A stretch of 64,000 bases of DNA from Sipunculus nudus (GCA_026874595.1 CM049316.1:68720676-68784675), one strand, 5' to 3'. Positions 49,032 to 60,115 are shown, counted from the stretch's first letter. Notes: a model not told the origin generated them from the sequence alone. A program made the numbers and translations.

Positions 49032-49254
49032 GTCTAGTCAGCACTAGGTTTAGTCATTTAGACGTGTTAAGGGGCTAAAGGATAATCGAGCCAAGGCGAA
49101 CTTCAGTAGCCTGCCACGACCCTTCTAGCTCCCTATTTATCACGTGTAACTATCAGACTGGCAGTATAATATAAAGAACAGTTATTTCGGCAGCTTGGTA
49201 ATTTAAACCTAAAATTCTGTGTTGTTTTCTATTATCTGTGGGAAAAATCCTACA
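49032..49254 (+). repeat. 223-bp dispersed direct repeat, copy 2
   Basis: See the copy at 43995-44217: same length and orientation. Unlike that copy, it is followed at once by a short CCGC-rich minisatellite. Confidence 0.85.
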
Positions 49255-49261
49255 CAGGCCC

Positions 49262-49335
49262 GGCTATCCGCTTCCCAGTTATTCGCTTCCCAAATATCTG
49301 TTCACCAAATATCCGCGTGCCCAGATATCCGTGTG
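49262..49335. repeat. Short minisatellite, unit about 13-17 bp
   Basis: Five diverged units of the type TATCCGCTTCCCA / TATCCGCGTGCCCAGA in a row. Confidence 0.6.
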
Positions 49336-50025
49336 TGAGCGTTAACGGTCGAAAATGATCTTGCATGGTATATATATTCAACGGTCATGGAAAAAAAAGA
49401 TGAAGGAAGACATCAAGGAACATTTAAATACAGGAGCTACCGGTTTTTGAAGCATTTTTGACCAGATCGCGACATCACTGTCGATGCTGGTGTCCTATAT
49501 TGGGTCAACGGATTATCGCATGTGTGCGATCACTGAATCGCGACGCTCCAAGCGAACTTGTTCGTGTGAGGCTATCCCGGCCTTAGTTAAAACACTGCTT
49601 TTATTTAATTATGATTACTCTTACGTTTTTGTGTCAGCTTCATATTCATTCTTGCAGGTTTTTATTAAGGTACCCCGAGAGATTGTTTTTGCATCATTCA
49701 TGACATATTTTGACGGACGGACAAAAAAACTGGTTCTAATTTTGTTGCCATTACGGTGATAATAAGAGACCATACCTATTCCTTAACAATATTTTTTACC
49801 TTAAAATGTTAGCTTGGATGTTTTCATCACGTTAACCTTGGAGAAACCCCGCTTGCGTGATATACTAGAAAATTAAGCTGTTTCGTGCAGTCGAAAACTG
49901 CTCCGCCGCGAAAGGGTTCTCTTTAAGTGTAATACTAAACATTAATGCACCCTTGATCATGTAACTTTGATTTAATCATTAAGGCAAGTACACCCATTAT
50001 TATCTTAATAAACATTACAACATCT
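49336..50025. other. Intergenic, nothing recognised
   Basis: One open frame of about 90 codons (49484-49759) has no splice context or recognisable motif. Confidence 0.35.
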
Positions 50026-50427
50026 GCGTTCTCTCTCTCTCTCTCTTTGTGAATATGAAATGCATTATACAATATTACACGCCTTATATATATCGTTATC
50101 GGACAAAATAAAGTTATTTAATGAAACAAGAAATAAGATCCATGAAAATTAAATTATCTCTCTCTTTCCGTCTTTTCTCTCTTATTCTGAGTCTCATTTT
50201 TTTCTTTCTATCTCTCTCATTCAATCTTTCTCATTCCTTCATCCTTTCTTTCTTTCTTCCTTTCTTTTCATTTCTTTTCCTTTCTTTCTTTCTCTCATTC
50301 ATTCTTTCCATCTGTCTCTCTCTGTATATGAAAACCGATTTTGCAATATTAGACGCCTTACATATATCGTTATCGGACAAAATAGGTTATTAATAAAGAA
50401 AAGCCTGGGATCCATGAAAATTAAATT

Positions 50428-50469
<42 letters not shown>

Positions 50470-51030
50470 GTTTCTATTATTTTTTCTTTCTCTCTCTCGC
50501 AAATTCATTCATTATTCAAATCTTTCTTTCTGTCATTCTCGCTAAATATATCGTTATCAGACAAAATAAAGTTATTAAATGAGACAAGTCTGGGAACAAT
50601 AAAATTAATTTAACTCTCTCACATTATCTCTTTCTCTCTCTCTCTCTCGCCAAATATATATCATCGGACAAAATAAAGTTATTAAATGAGACAAGTCTGG
50701 GAACAATAAAATTAATTTAACTCTCTCACATTATCTCTTTCTCTCTCTCTCTCTCTCGCCAAATATATATCATCGGACAAAATAAAGTTATTAAATGAGA
50801 CAAGTCTGGGATCGTTTATAATTAATTTAACGCTCTCTCCGTCTCTCTCTCATTCTATCTCTCATTCTCACTCTTCCTCTATCTCATTCATTCATTCATT
50901 CATTCTTTCTCTCTCGTCGTACACATCGTTATCGGACAAAATAAAGTTATTAAATGAGACAAGTCTGGAATTCATGAAAATTAAATTATTCCCCCCCCCC
51001 CCACTTTTTCTCTCTGTCTCTCTCTTTGTG
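50026..51030. repeat. CT-rich minisatellite with a roughly 65-bp unique core
   Basis: At least six units of the core ATCGTTATCGGACAAAATAA...GTTATTAAATGAGACAAG...ATTAAATTA alternate with (CT)n runs. Cores lie near 50091, 50361, 50550, 50652, 50768 and 50930. The frames through the CT runs, rich in Ser/Leu or Arg/Glu, are artefacts of the repeat. Confidence 0.85.
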
Positions 51031-51880
51031 AATATGGAATGCATTATAAAATGAGAGAGATAGCACATCTTATTTTCCTCTTCCAAGCCAATATTGGAAT
51101 ATATCGATAGACATGCATCGTCTTCTGATTCATTTTGCATTTGTTTCATCACATCACTTTCAGCATACAGTGACTTTGTATGAACTGTAGTCCTAAGCAT
51201 GTACATTTCTTCTCGTACATGTCGTACTTTGAGTGCGTCAGCAGTTTGAAAGTCTAATTAAAATTCGCTATTCAGTCGCTAATAAATTTATACATAAATA
51301 TGTCAAACACTATACAATAATTTCAGCAACGTGTATATATTTTATCTGCATATCTTTATATTATATTAGCTATGAAAGTTGTTGTTGTGTAAAATTAATG
51401 GCCATGCTCGTTGAAAGGAATTGGCATTAAAAAGTGGTATACGGTCAAAACTCCTATATGTTTGTCTTTTCTTAATGACTACCTAAATATATCAACAGGC
51501 CTGTCAACTGTTAGAGAATATTGCATACTACCGTAGTTCAAAGCGAATTAGATCTAAATCCCAAGCTTTGCCGGATTTATATATATATATATATATATAG
51601 CGTATATTTTAAATTGGCAGTTGGGATCGCAAGTTATCATTGTTGAATTTTGTCGCCAGTAAAGAGATCAGTTTACATAAATGTAGCATAAACATTAAAT
51701 TACAACAACATGAACATATGCTTCTGTATCTTTGTATTAAAGTCTGTGTTGTAAATAGTGAATTGTTAAGCACGCTGGTTCAATTAGTTATTTAAATTCT
51801 CAAGGATTTCATGATTGTATTTTTTAATAACTTTTTATATATGTTGTTCGTCCCATTGTTCGTCCGATTGAGAGAGTGGC
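51031..51880. other. AT-rich spacer between inverted CT/GA repeats
   Basis: Contains a (TA)n run at about 51577-51599. No gene recognised. Confidence 0.4.
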
Positions 51881-51965
51881 GGAGAGACTGGGAGAGAGAG
51901 AGAGAGAGTTAATCAAATTTACATGGATCCCAGACTGATCTCATTAAATAACCTTTCGTGTTTTG
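51881..51965 (-). repeat. Inverted copy of the CT minisatellite core
   Basis: GAGAGAGAGAG, then TTACATGGATCCCAGACTGA and CTCATTAAATAAC. This is the reverse complement of the core at 50361-50430 (GTTATTAATAAAG...GGGATCCATGAAAATTAA). It makes the whole 50.0-51.96 kb segment an inverted-repeat structure. Confidence 0.7.
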
Positions 51966-52924
51966 TTTTTTTTTGTTCAAAAACGATATGTTTGATAATA
52001 CCGGTTAAAAGATATTACTAATAATTATTATACGCAATACAGATGTTGTAATGTTTATTTAGGTATTTATCGTTGTACATGCCTTGATAATAGCTTCAAA
52101 GATTACATGATCATTGCATATGTGAACTGTTACATTACAGTTTATGTTTTGATCGGCTAATAAATGCCCTGTACACTATTGATATAGATATGTCAAAGAA
52201 TGTTTCTTAAGTTTTTAAGTATATCGTGGAATAATTTTATACAGATTAATGGCAAAGTTTCACATACGCTCCTGTTGCTTCAAGTTAGAAGATCGACAAT
52301 ACAGTATTAAGGGCACCAAAGTATGGAAAATAATCATGTTAACTTTCTCAAGGATCCACATATTTTTTCGCCAAGCAGCGATTGTGGACTTAAATTAGCG
52401 CTCATTGTATGCTTCGGGTAGGTCCCCTTGAGAGAATTATGTGCATCCGTTGATGTTCGTCATCAAATTTCAGACACGTCAGCTATCCAACGTAGCCGCC
52501 TAGCAGCCATCTCAGAATACGTTTGCACAGAAAATGCCAGAGGGAAGTAGAACAGTGGAAGGGTAATCAAACAAATATTTTTTTTATAAATATATAAATA
52601 TATATATATAAACATATATATATATATATACCTTTTATTGTTTGTGTGACACTTTAAAAATAAATTACAATTAAATAACAATTAAGTACATGGTTTTAAA
52701 GATAAGGTATTATGATCCTTGTAAAGGTTACTTCAAACTGGGTTAAGAATGAACTGAGAAATGGAACCAAAGTCTTTCGTTCTAATTGTTCATATATTTC
52801 ATCTCCAATATATAAATATTGTTCTCTGGGGAGCAGGGGTAATGACTACACTTTTTTCACATGTAGACTTTTTTTTGGTGGAGATAACCGCCTCCATTTT
52901 TTATGCTTGCTTTACTTTTACTAT
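51966..52924. other. Intergenic with a TA microsatellite
   Basis: An (AT)n tract lies at about 52587-52631. Nothing else recognised. Confidence 0.4.
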
Positions 52925-53240
52925 GTACATCTGCAGACTTCCATTCCAGTTTCGGTCTACGTGACAGGGGCTTAGACCCGGTTATCCTGGTGTTGACCAG
53001 GCTCGGTGTACCACTCCTGCGGGTCCTGGGTGTGTCTCATCCCCATTGCCGGGGTCATAACATCGATGAACCCCTGGAAGGCGCACTCGTTTGTGAGTGA
53101 AACATGACGGCTCGGCACAGTCCCTCAATTAAACCTGTAAAGCGCTAACCCGCTCTCAAAAATCTCACCGCCTCAGTTGCGATTCGAGCTCACGGCTTTG
53201 ATTCCTGCGCTCTACCGCTGAGCCACACAAACCCCATGGG
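52925..53240 (-). mobile_element. tRNA-derived SINE
   Basis: On the minus strand the head reads GTGTGGCTCAGCGGTAGAGC, a near-perfect pol III A box with a tRNA D-arm look, at about 53207-53230. A degenerate B box (GAGCTCGAATCGC) follows about 30 nt later. The body extends to about 52930. The anticodon and T arms do not fold as a functional tRNA, so this is a retroposon and not a tRNA gene. The family is not identified. Confidence 0.6.
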
Positions 53241-54232
53241 GCTGGTTACACTTGCTAAACAGTCGGGGATGCATACCCCCATCTCCCTGTAGTAACGCCC
53301 CTATTAGTACATGTAATATGGTCTCTATTATTTATAAATTCAATCCGAGTGGCATGTGTAAAGATACATGACATAACTGCATAATCATACGATATTGATA
53401 TTCAAAAGCACAAAATCTTCTGTGGTCTTGTATTATTTAAAAATAATAATTATCGAAAAGTTGATCTTTTCAAATGCAACCGTGGTCATAATAATTGACA
53501 GAATGGCTGCAGTAATGTAATAAGAGGTATGCATTCGGGCAATTGTCACAGAACAACCCACAATTACGATCTTGAAAATAATGTCAAGGCCAGAAATATA
53601 ATATTAGGTGCAAATCTGCTACCTTTGATTCTAACTCTGACCACTGGCCAGTTTTGAGAAATCAGCTAGACAGCTGATCCAACACAATTACGGATAGAGC
53701 CCGGGGGAAGGCCTAGTGATTGTAACAACCGAGCACGGTTAAACAGTATAGGTTGTGAGCGATAATCATAAATATTGTGGCGATAATCATAAATATAGAA
53801 GCCGTTATTGCAGGATCCAGTACATGATATTTGTCCCCAAATGCTTATATATTAACCAACCCGTGTATCAACAAGATCAACTTTTGATCTCATCACAATG
53901 TATAAACAGATAAAATGATATTTGGTCTCCATACGGAGACATACTGACAGATATCCCGGTCCAATGTCTGTGTCTTTTAACGTTGATCAATACACAGCCT
54001 GGATCTCCCTTTGTGAACACACAAATAAGTTTCGGCTGCATATCGAGTAGCCCATGCATTGTCGAGGAGGAGGTCTTACTTCCGGGTAGGAAAGACAGCT
54101 TCATGTTGGTTTTAAAAAACAACCTGGGCAAATTCACGGTTACAGAGGTTTAATCAAATAGAGGATCGTAGGCCATTAAGCCGAGCATTATTTGAACTTC
54201 AATCTTTCTATGAGTGTTGGAGCTTCCATAAA
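53241..54232. other. 5' flank of the RING/B-box gene
   Basis: AT-rich. No convincing TATA box or repeat end. The start codon context TAAAATGG (A at -3, G at +4) is favourable. A minus-strand frame at 53877-54137 has no recognised motif. Confidence 0.4.
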
Positions 54233-55228
54233 ATGGCGACGAGGCCTCACATGTCTCTTGCTACAGAAATGAGAGAATGCCCAGTCTGTCTGGATGACAT
54301 GCTGAATAAGACACCGAAACTCCTCGAATGTAAACACTCATATTGTATGTCATGTCTCTCTGGACTAGCAGTGGCACACGGAAGATCTGGTTTAAATATA
54401 TCGTGTCCAAAATGTAAACATAACACAGTTGTGAAGTCTGGGAAGTTGTCCGACCTGCCGAGTAACTTTCTGCTCGGGGAACTGAAGGCCGCAATAGAAG
54501 AACACTTACGCTATCCTTACTGTTTCTATTGTAACAAACAGGGTGCGGAGACCAGGGCTGTAAGTCAATGCATGAACTGTCGCAGATACCTGTGTAAAGA
54601 TTGCTTGGATAAGCACCAGAGAAACCCACGATTTTCAAACCATGAAATAGTTACATTAAGGAACGAAAAAGAAGAACATTGTTCAAAACACGATGAACCT
54701 GTTCTGTATGTTTGTATGGCTTGTACTCCTGCTCGTTTAATTTGCGATGTTTGTATGGTTCTGGATGGCCAATATCATGCTCCAGAGGAGCTGATAGACT
54801 ATGCAACAGCCGTTTCGGAAATAGAGTCTGAGATCAAATCACACATTAGCCAAGACATAGATGTAGATGATGAGGTATCCAAAATTGAATCCAAGCAGCA
54901 AACACTGACACAGAAAGTTCAGGAAAATGCTGATACTTTTAAAAAGTGTATAGAAACGACCAAAAATGATATTGTCTCTAAGATTACGAAGGGCTTTGAC
55001 GTTGAGTCATTAAAGATTGCAGCTGAAAATGCTAAAGAGTCAAAGCTGAAGGCAGAAGAGTTGCTGAAGAAAGGAAAAAAGAGAATGGATGAACTCAGCG
55101 AGGCTGCCGTGCAGATCACTATAACATTACAGAAACTGTCAGAAGAGAAAGAGAGAGCCCTCCGTGTTGATACTTACGAGTTCCACAAGGTAGCTGAACC
55201 ATTTTGCGTAGATGAAGCATGCTTCTAA
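54233..55228 (+). CDS. TRIM-like RING / B-box / coiled-coil protein (331 aa, single exon)
   Basis: Probably an E3 ubiquitin ligase. In order: C3HC4 RING at residues 16-61 (Cys16, 19, 33, His35, Cys38, 41, 58, 61 all present; motif CPVCLD...CKHSYCMSCL...CPKC); B-box1 at 97-137 (Cys97, 100, 113, 116, 121, 124, His128, 137); B-box2 at about 150-182 (CSKH...CMAC...CDVC...H); predicted coiled coil at about 190-310, rich in Lys/Glu. This is the RBCC order of TRIM proteins. It has no C-terminal NHL, PRY-SPRY or other reader domain before the TAA at 55226-55228, as in many short bivalve TRIM-like proteins. AATAAA at 55565-55570 supports an independent one-exon transcript. A usable donor, AAG|GTAGCT, at 55189/55190 could instead splice it onward in phase 0. 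Confidence 0.88.
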   Translation: MATRPHMSLATEMRECPVCLDDMLNKTPKLLECKHSYCMSCLSGLAVAHGRSGLNISCPKCKHNTVVKSGKLSDLPSNFLLGELKAAIEEHLRYPYCFYCNKQGAETRAVSQCMNCRRYLCKDCLDKHQRNPRFSNHEIVTLRNEKEEHCSKHDEPVLYVCMACTPARLICDVCMVLDGQYHAPEELIDYATAVSEIESEIKSHISQDIDVDDEVSKIESKQQTLTQKVQENADTFKKCIETTKNDIVSKITKGFDVESLKIAAENAKESKLKAEELLKKGKKRMDELSEAAVQITITLQKLSEEKERALRVDTYEFHKVAEPFCVDEACF

Positions 55229-55636
55229 TCATATAGGCTTATTTTGTTTAAATATACAGCCTATATCGTAAGAGTCTTGCATTTAGTATTTGATTCCTCA
55301 TTGATAGTTTATAGTAAGAGGTTGTATTTAAACTTTATAATAGGAGGTTAAAAGGCAAATGATTTACATTATTGAACGTAATGTAAATGTGAGGAAATTC
55401 TCTAAACCAACTTACTAATTGAACACCATCACGGAGTTAAAAAGAAACATTCGAATATGCCTTTATACAACGGATTACCTTACCTTTCATTCCTGTGAAC
55501 ATCACCTATGATCCTGTTTTTATACTTTAAAAGTGCAAAGGGTAATCCGTATTTATTTTTAGAAAATAAACTGTTTCAACGTTTTAAGGTCTAAGCCAGG
55601 GATCAACGAAATACTTTAATATTATGCTTGGAACAG
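55229..55636. other. 3' flank of the RING/B-box gene, with AATAAA
   Basis: AT-rich. AATAAA at 55565-55570 is a plausible poly(A) signal for the gene upstream. The next exon candidate starts 67 bp later. Confidence 0.5.
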
Positions 55637-55709
55637 GAAGAAGAGCTAATTGGTGGCATTGATGGAGCATACATGAAGTTTAAGTTATTTGATTTTCCAA
55701 CAGAGATCG
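55637..55709 (+). CDS. Putative exon: second half of a CAP-Gly-like domain, CYLD-like copy 2
   Basis: Reads EEELIGGIDGAYMKFKLF and DFPTEI. It lines up with the CAP-Gly stretch of CYLD just before the USP domain (LEDECAGCTDGTFRGTRYF): acidic run, Gly-x-x-Asp-Gly, then aromatic. Boundaries are GGAACAG| and ATCG|GTGAGT, a strong donor. It enters in phase 0 and leaves in phase 1, exactly the phase needed by the Cys-box exon at 62252 (joining gives Glu). The match is short and the acceptor is weak, so this is tentative. CAP-Gly domains of CYLD bind partners such as NEMO or microtubules. Confidence 0.42.
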
Positions 55710-57430
55710 GTGAGTATTCATACAACTGCACAATCATTCCATCATTTGAATACTAACCGGTCTTATTTCATACTGATTATTATTCAATAATTTTATATTG
55801 TTTAATTCCATCTCATTTCAAACTGGTCAGTATTAAAAGAATTTATATTGACCTTTGTATCTCTCTAAAATTGAAATGATGTACATATGTCATCTCACTG
55901 GTTTCTGGATGAATAACATCCACACAAGCTCTTATATGTTGAAACCCATTTTTCCGGACTAAAGAAAAACAAAATTTGACTATCATGTGGAGTTGTTATT
56001 GGAATCTGTAGTGCTGTGAAATGTTTTATATCGTGAAAATGATGACCCTTAGTTATCAGGATCCATTGGAAAGCCCCTTTTCTTCTGTTTGTCTGTATTA
56101 CACAATTATTCCTTTGAGCTGCAAACTAAACAGGGCGTGACTAGGCTTAAAAATATTTGTGTTCAATTTCTTAACGCGGGGACACATTTTTAGCACTGTG
56201 AAGGTCAGGCATGCTAGTGTTCAAGATTGATGAACAATATAACCTTCAAATACGGTCGGAACTAGAAATTTGAACTCCGCCAAGGTATAGCTCATTACCC
56301 CCATATGGTATTGTCCGAAATGCAGCATTTTTCCTTTAAAAATTATTCGATCCATATGATGATCCAGGTTACCCCTAAAGAGAAATTGTTCCTTTTGTAA
56401 TAGCTGAGCTATCCAGAAATTTCACCAAAATCCATTGACAACTTATTGAGTAATGTTGCTAACGGACAAACAATTTAACCAACGCCACCAAACACATAAT
56501 TGACGGAGGGCAATCTCCCAGGCTCATACATAGAGCTATATTCCATTAGTTTAACGATTTATTCACCAAAATGTAATACATCGTAATAGCCATACAATGT
56601 AATCCAGCAAAAACAAAAATTATCACGAACCAACTATTATCTCATGGGTCATGACACCCAGATGACGTAACCATACTGGTTAAATTAATACAACGGACTT
56701 CAAATATCCCAAAATAAAAAAAGGTAAATTCTATAAAATTTGGAGAGCCTCATTTTTTTACGGTATATGTTTGGTTAATGTTCATGGTCAATATGCACGC
56801 AAGCTTTCCATCCGAGTCTTTCAATCTTTACCTTCTTTCGTACTTAACCTACTGGCGTTTTACTGGAAGAATATGTCACAGTGACTTAAATTCTGGCAAC
56901 CACCGAAAAAAATTGGTAGGATTTGTTTGCATCAAAGCGCCAAAGTAACGAATTGTGCAGTGCTCAAATTATTCACAACAAAACGTGAAAAGACCAAACA
57001 TTGAAAAAATAGTGTAATTGTTAAGGTTCTAATGGATTTAAGACGTCAAATTTAATTTATTCGTTCTTTCCTGAGAACTTTGGTCTTTGTGTGAATATTA
57101 ACTCAAAAGTGTCTTAACATCTGAGGAAGTAAAACCTGTTTTTCTGTCCCTTTAGAAAGTCATAATAACCCCTTATGCATTCCCCTGGGGAATAGTTGAG
57201 GATCTATCAGCATGTAAAGTTTGGACTTCCCAGGTATTATGGATGTAAACACTTTTCAATGTTGACTGTCGGAAAACATCTCTGTGACGAGAATCGCATT
57301 AAATGCTCTATTCAATCCTTTTCCATAAAGCAGGAGGTGCCAACAAAGTACAGACGGTACAAAGTGCTTGAAGCTGGATCATATCTTGCTACATGCTCCG
57401 AAATAAAGAGATAATATATGGTATTGAAAA

Positions 57431-57432
<2 letters not shown>
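55710..57432. other. Putative intron of CYLD-like copy 2
   Basis: Mostly AT-rich and unremarkable. A frame at 57196-57414 (ending AGSYLATCSEIKR) is open but has no recognised motif and no splice phases that fit the neighbouring exons. Confidence 0.35.
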
Positions 57433-57511
<79 letters not shown>

Positions 57512-57513
57512 AT
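57433..57513. repeat. (AT)n microsatellite
   Basis: AT dinucleotide run of about 80 bp with one frame slip near 57500. Confidence 0.98.
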
Positions 57514-57669
57514 CCCTTTAGTGGGATTTTCTTGAACTGAGAATGAATTTATCCATAACTTATTAACTTATTAAACTCAGTGTGCCTCTTTTTCCCTATT
57601 CTAAAGTGTGTGAATGTGTCTGTGTTTCGCATCCACTATTTTCTTGTGTTCACTGTGATTCTCATTCAG

Positions 57670-57771
57670 GCTCGGCAATAAACCTTTGCGAAATGATATC
57701 CAATTTCTTAGGATTTGAGCATACACGTGGGAAATTTCTCCCGAAATACAAACTTGGGATCGTTCCCGACG
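57670..57771 (+). CDS. Candidate cassette exon, product unknown
   Basis: Acceptor TTCTCATTCAG, 102 nt (34 codons), donor GACG|GTAGAAG, phase 1 at both ends. It could therefore sit between 55709 and 62252 without breaking frame. It reads SAINLCEMISNFLGFEHTRG then KFLPKYKLGIVPD. No family recognised. The frame also continues past the donor to a TAG near 57833. Low confidence. Confidence 0.22.
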
Positions 57772-58263
57772 GTAGAAGACCAAAATATGCTTTTCCTCAG
57801 AGAAAAATGGTAGCAGTGTCAAATAGGCTATAGTGTTTGGTAAATGATGTTAACATCAGAGATTTGCTTAAATTAACAGCTCCCAGATGTTTTATTACTG
57901 TATATAACATACCAAGCATGGTGTCAAGCATACCGACTTGTATAATAGACACCCAGAATAACTTAACAAAGGCCTACCTCACTGGACTCAAAGCCGAGAG
58001 AACTTGGGTTAAAAATTCGGCCGAGGAGCAGTTAGATTTTTCAAGGTCGGCCCTACTCGAGTGAACGTCTTCAATGTTTTTTTTGGGAAGACTTTGCCCC
58101 ACAGCCCACTGTCGACAGTGGGTCATAAGCGAATTTGCCTCTGGGAGTCTGTTGGTGTTATAACCCTGCAATGAACCCCGGGTAATACCAGGATATGAAA
58201 AAAAAATGAGAGGAAGCAGGTGCTACTGCCCCATGAAAACAGTTGTATAGTATGTACACAGAA
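57772..58263. other. Intron / intergenic, nothing recognised
   Basis: No repeat ends or exon with consistent phase seen. Confidence 0.35.
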
Positions 58264-59091
58264 CAGGGTTGGGCCAGGTACTTGTACCTAGGTACACAAC
58301 TCACTGTTACGTGAATAACAGGTTATGATACTGAAAAGAACATCAGGTTGGGTTAAGTAAGTGTACTGAACTGTCACCCCGTGAGGGCTGTTACCTAAAC
58401 CAGGCAGGGGTAATTACTGAGCTTCTATCCATACAGCCTTTAAAGTTGAGTGGGCCAGGGCTAGTGGCACGCTGGCCTAGCTATCTCCAGCATCAGCATC
58501 ACAGGAAGTTCATTGTGGCATTATCATTTATAAAGGCTACAGAGCAAAGGATATGGGAGAGTTGCTTACAAGCCCCATGTAGATACCTGTTGTCTAGTAT
58601 ACAAAGAACATTAGTGAAGTTATATAATATATTTTTTGTCGCCTCTTCATTTATCCTTCACTAATGTATGTTTTATACTCTGAATCTCAAAGTTTTATAC
58701 TTCTGTATAAATAACTTTGTAAACTTCATCAGCTTCATACTTTATCACATTTACTAAAGGCAGTCCTCTACATTTGCCAGGCCTGTATTTTTCCTGATGA
58801 AATAGCAATCATTTAAACCTTTTTATCGATATATTATGCCATTCTATTATAACTTATTGTCGCATATCTAGATGAAATTTATGCAATTATCGTCAGTTCA
58901 AATGTCTTTGAAATGAACCTGTACCTGTACATAGCTGCTTTCTAAACTACATGTCCCTGTACCTAGGTATTTTCTAAACAACATGTACCTGTACCTAGAT
59001 ACTCTACAAAAAAGTAGACCTGGACCTGGACCTAACCATTTCACCAGTACCTGTACCTAGGTACTGTCGCATGTACCATGCCCCAACCCTG
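58264..59091. mobile_element. hAT-like MITE with CAGGGTTGGG ends
   Basis: Ends are CAGGGTTGGG (58264-58273) and CCCAACCCTG (59082-59091), inverted. Just inside are GTACCTAGGTAC palindromes at both ends and repeated 'CTGTACCTAGGTA' units at 58920-59065. Flanking 8-mers ACACAGAA and ATACAGAC agree at 6 of 8 positions, which could be a decayed hAT target duplication. No transposase frame. Confidence 0.65.
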
Positions 59092-59590
59092 ATACAGACA
59101 GATATAAACACTTAAGACATTTAAGACATTTAAGGAAGCTAGAGCTAGGTTGAGCTAACGAGAAACAATACACATTTTTACAAATCATTTAATGTGTACT
59201 TTTTTCTGTATTTGTATATCAATAGCTGCTGTCACATTAAAGTTCTCCGTAAAGGGTTAGTGTATTGAATATTACACTCTTAGGATTCATGATATATGTA
59301 AAAAAAGATTTTCAATTCTCTGCGTCATTTTTAGCCCAAACATTCAGCTTGCATTAATAAAACTGGACGGGGAATATTATACCTGAAAATCGACCCGACC
59401 TCAAACGGGAATCTTGTGCCAAATAATTATCTTTAAAAAATACCTCAAATACCTGATAGATGGTAGATCACTCATGAATTCTTCATGAAGGATAAGCTTT
59501 CCCAGCGTACCTTGCCATAGTATGAGCATGCTCCTCTTGAAGACAAATATTATTTCATTTTCTTGAAATTAGGTACCAGTATTAGATTAA
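59092..59590. other. Intronic, nothing recognised
   Basis: AT-rich, no feature. Confidence 0.35.
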
Positions 59591-60115
59591 TTAACTATAA
59601 CTTTTGAAGGGCTGCATATTTTCTTCCAAAATTGCAAACATTGTTCCTACCAAAACCTCAGAGAAGTTTGAAATCGATGACCTTGACATTCATTTTCAAG
59701 GTCAAATCTGCCAAATGTAAAGTTTTTTTTAAACCCCATAACTTTTGAAGTATCTCATATTTTGTCCTCAAATGTGGTACACCAATCCTTTTACTACGAA
59801 GTTCTCAGAGGAGTTTGAAACCCTGTGACCTTGACTAGGATCTTCAAGGTCAAATCAGGCGAATTATAGCTATTATCTTGTGAAGGCGATAACTTTTGAA
59901 TGACTGCATATTTTTCTAGAACCTCAAGGTCAAATTTATGCAATTCTGGGATTATTTTGATCCCAATAACTTTCGAAGTACTAAAGGTTTTTTTCTACAA
60001 ATATGATACACCAGTTCTTTTTGCAAAATTTTCACTGTAAAAGCGGTGACCTTGACCTTCAATAGTAAATCTGCTGAAATCTATAATCATTGTTTTGAAA
60101 TAGTGCATGTTTCAC
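59591..60115. repeat. Diverged tandem repeat with TGACCTTGA / TCAAGGTCA inverted pairs
   Basis: 'ATAACTTTTGAAG' recurs near 59605, 59741 and 59889, with a variant near 59970; units are about 80-150 bp. Two units carry TGACCTTGA and TCAAGGTCA as inverted pairs separated by 9 nt (59678-59704 and 59826-59852). Confidence 0.65.

Noticed and set aside
49484-49759. 91-codon + strand frame
   Set aside because: No domain, no splice context, and the region is close to minisatellite sequence.
50121-51206. Frames rich in Ser/Phe/Leu (+) and Arg/Glu (-)
   Set aside because: Low-complexity readings of (CT)n and (GA)n runs.
53160-53235. A possible tRNA gene on the minus strand
   Set aside because: The A box is good, but the anticodon and T arms do not form a tRNA and a long non-tRNA body follows, so it is a SINE.
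52845-53300. Possible MITE with CAGGGGTAATGAC and AGTAACGCCCCTA ends around the SINE
   Set aside because: The two ends agree only partly as inverted repeats and no target duplication is visible.
54261-54638. 125-codon minus-strand frame
   Set aside because: Antisense shadow of the RING and B-box coding region, whose zinc ligands are clearly on the + strand.
57196-57414. Open frame of 72 codons starting from TTG
   Set aside because: Possible exon boundaries give phases that do not fit the neighbouring CYLD-like exons, and no domain is recognised.
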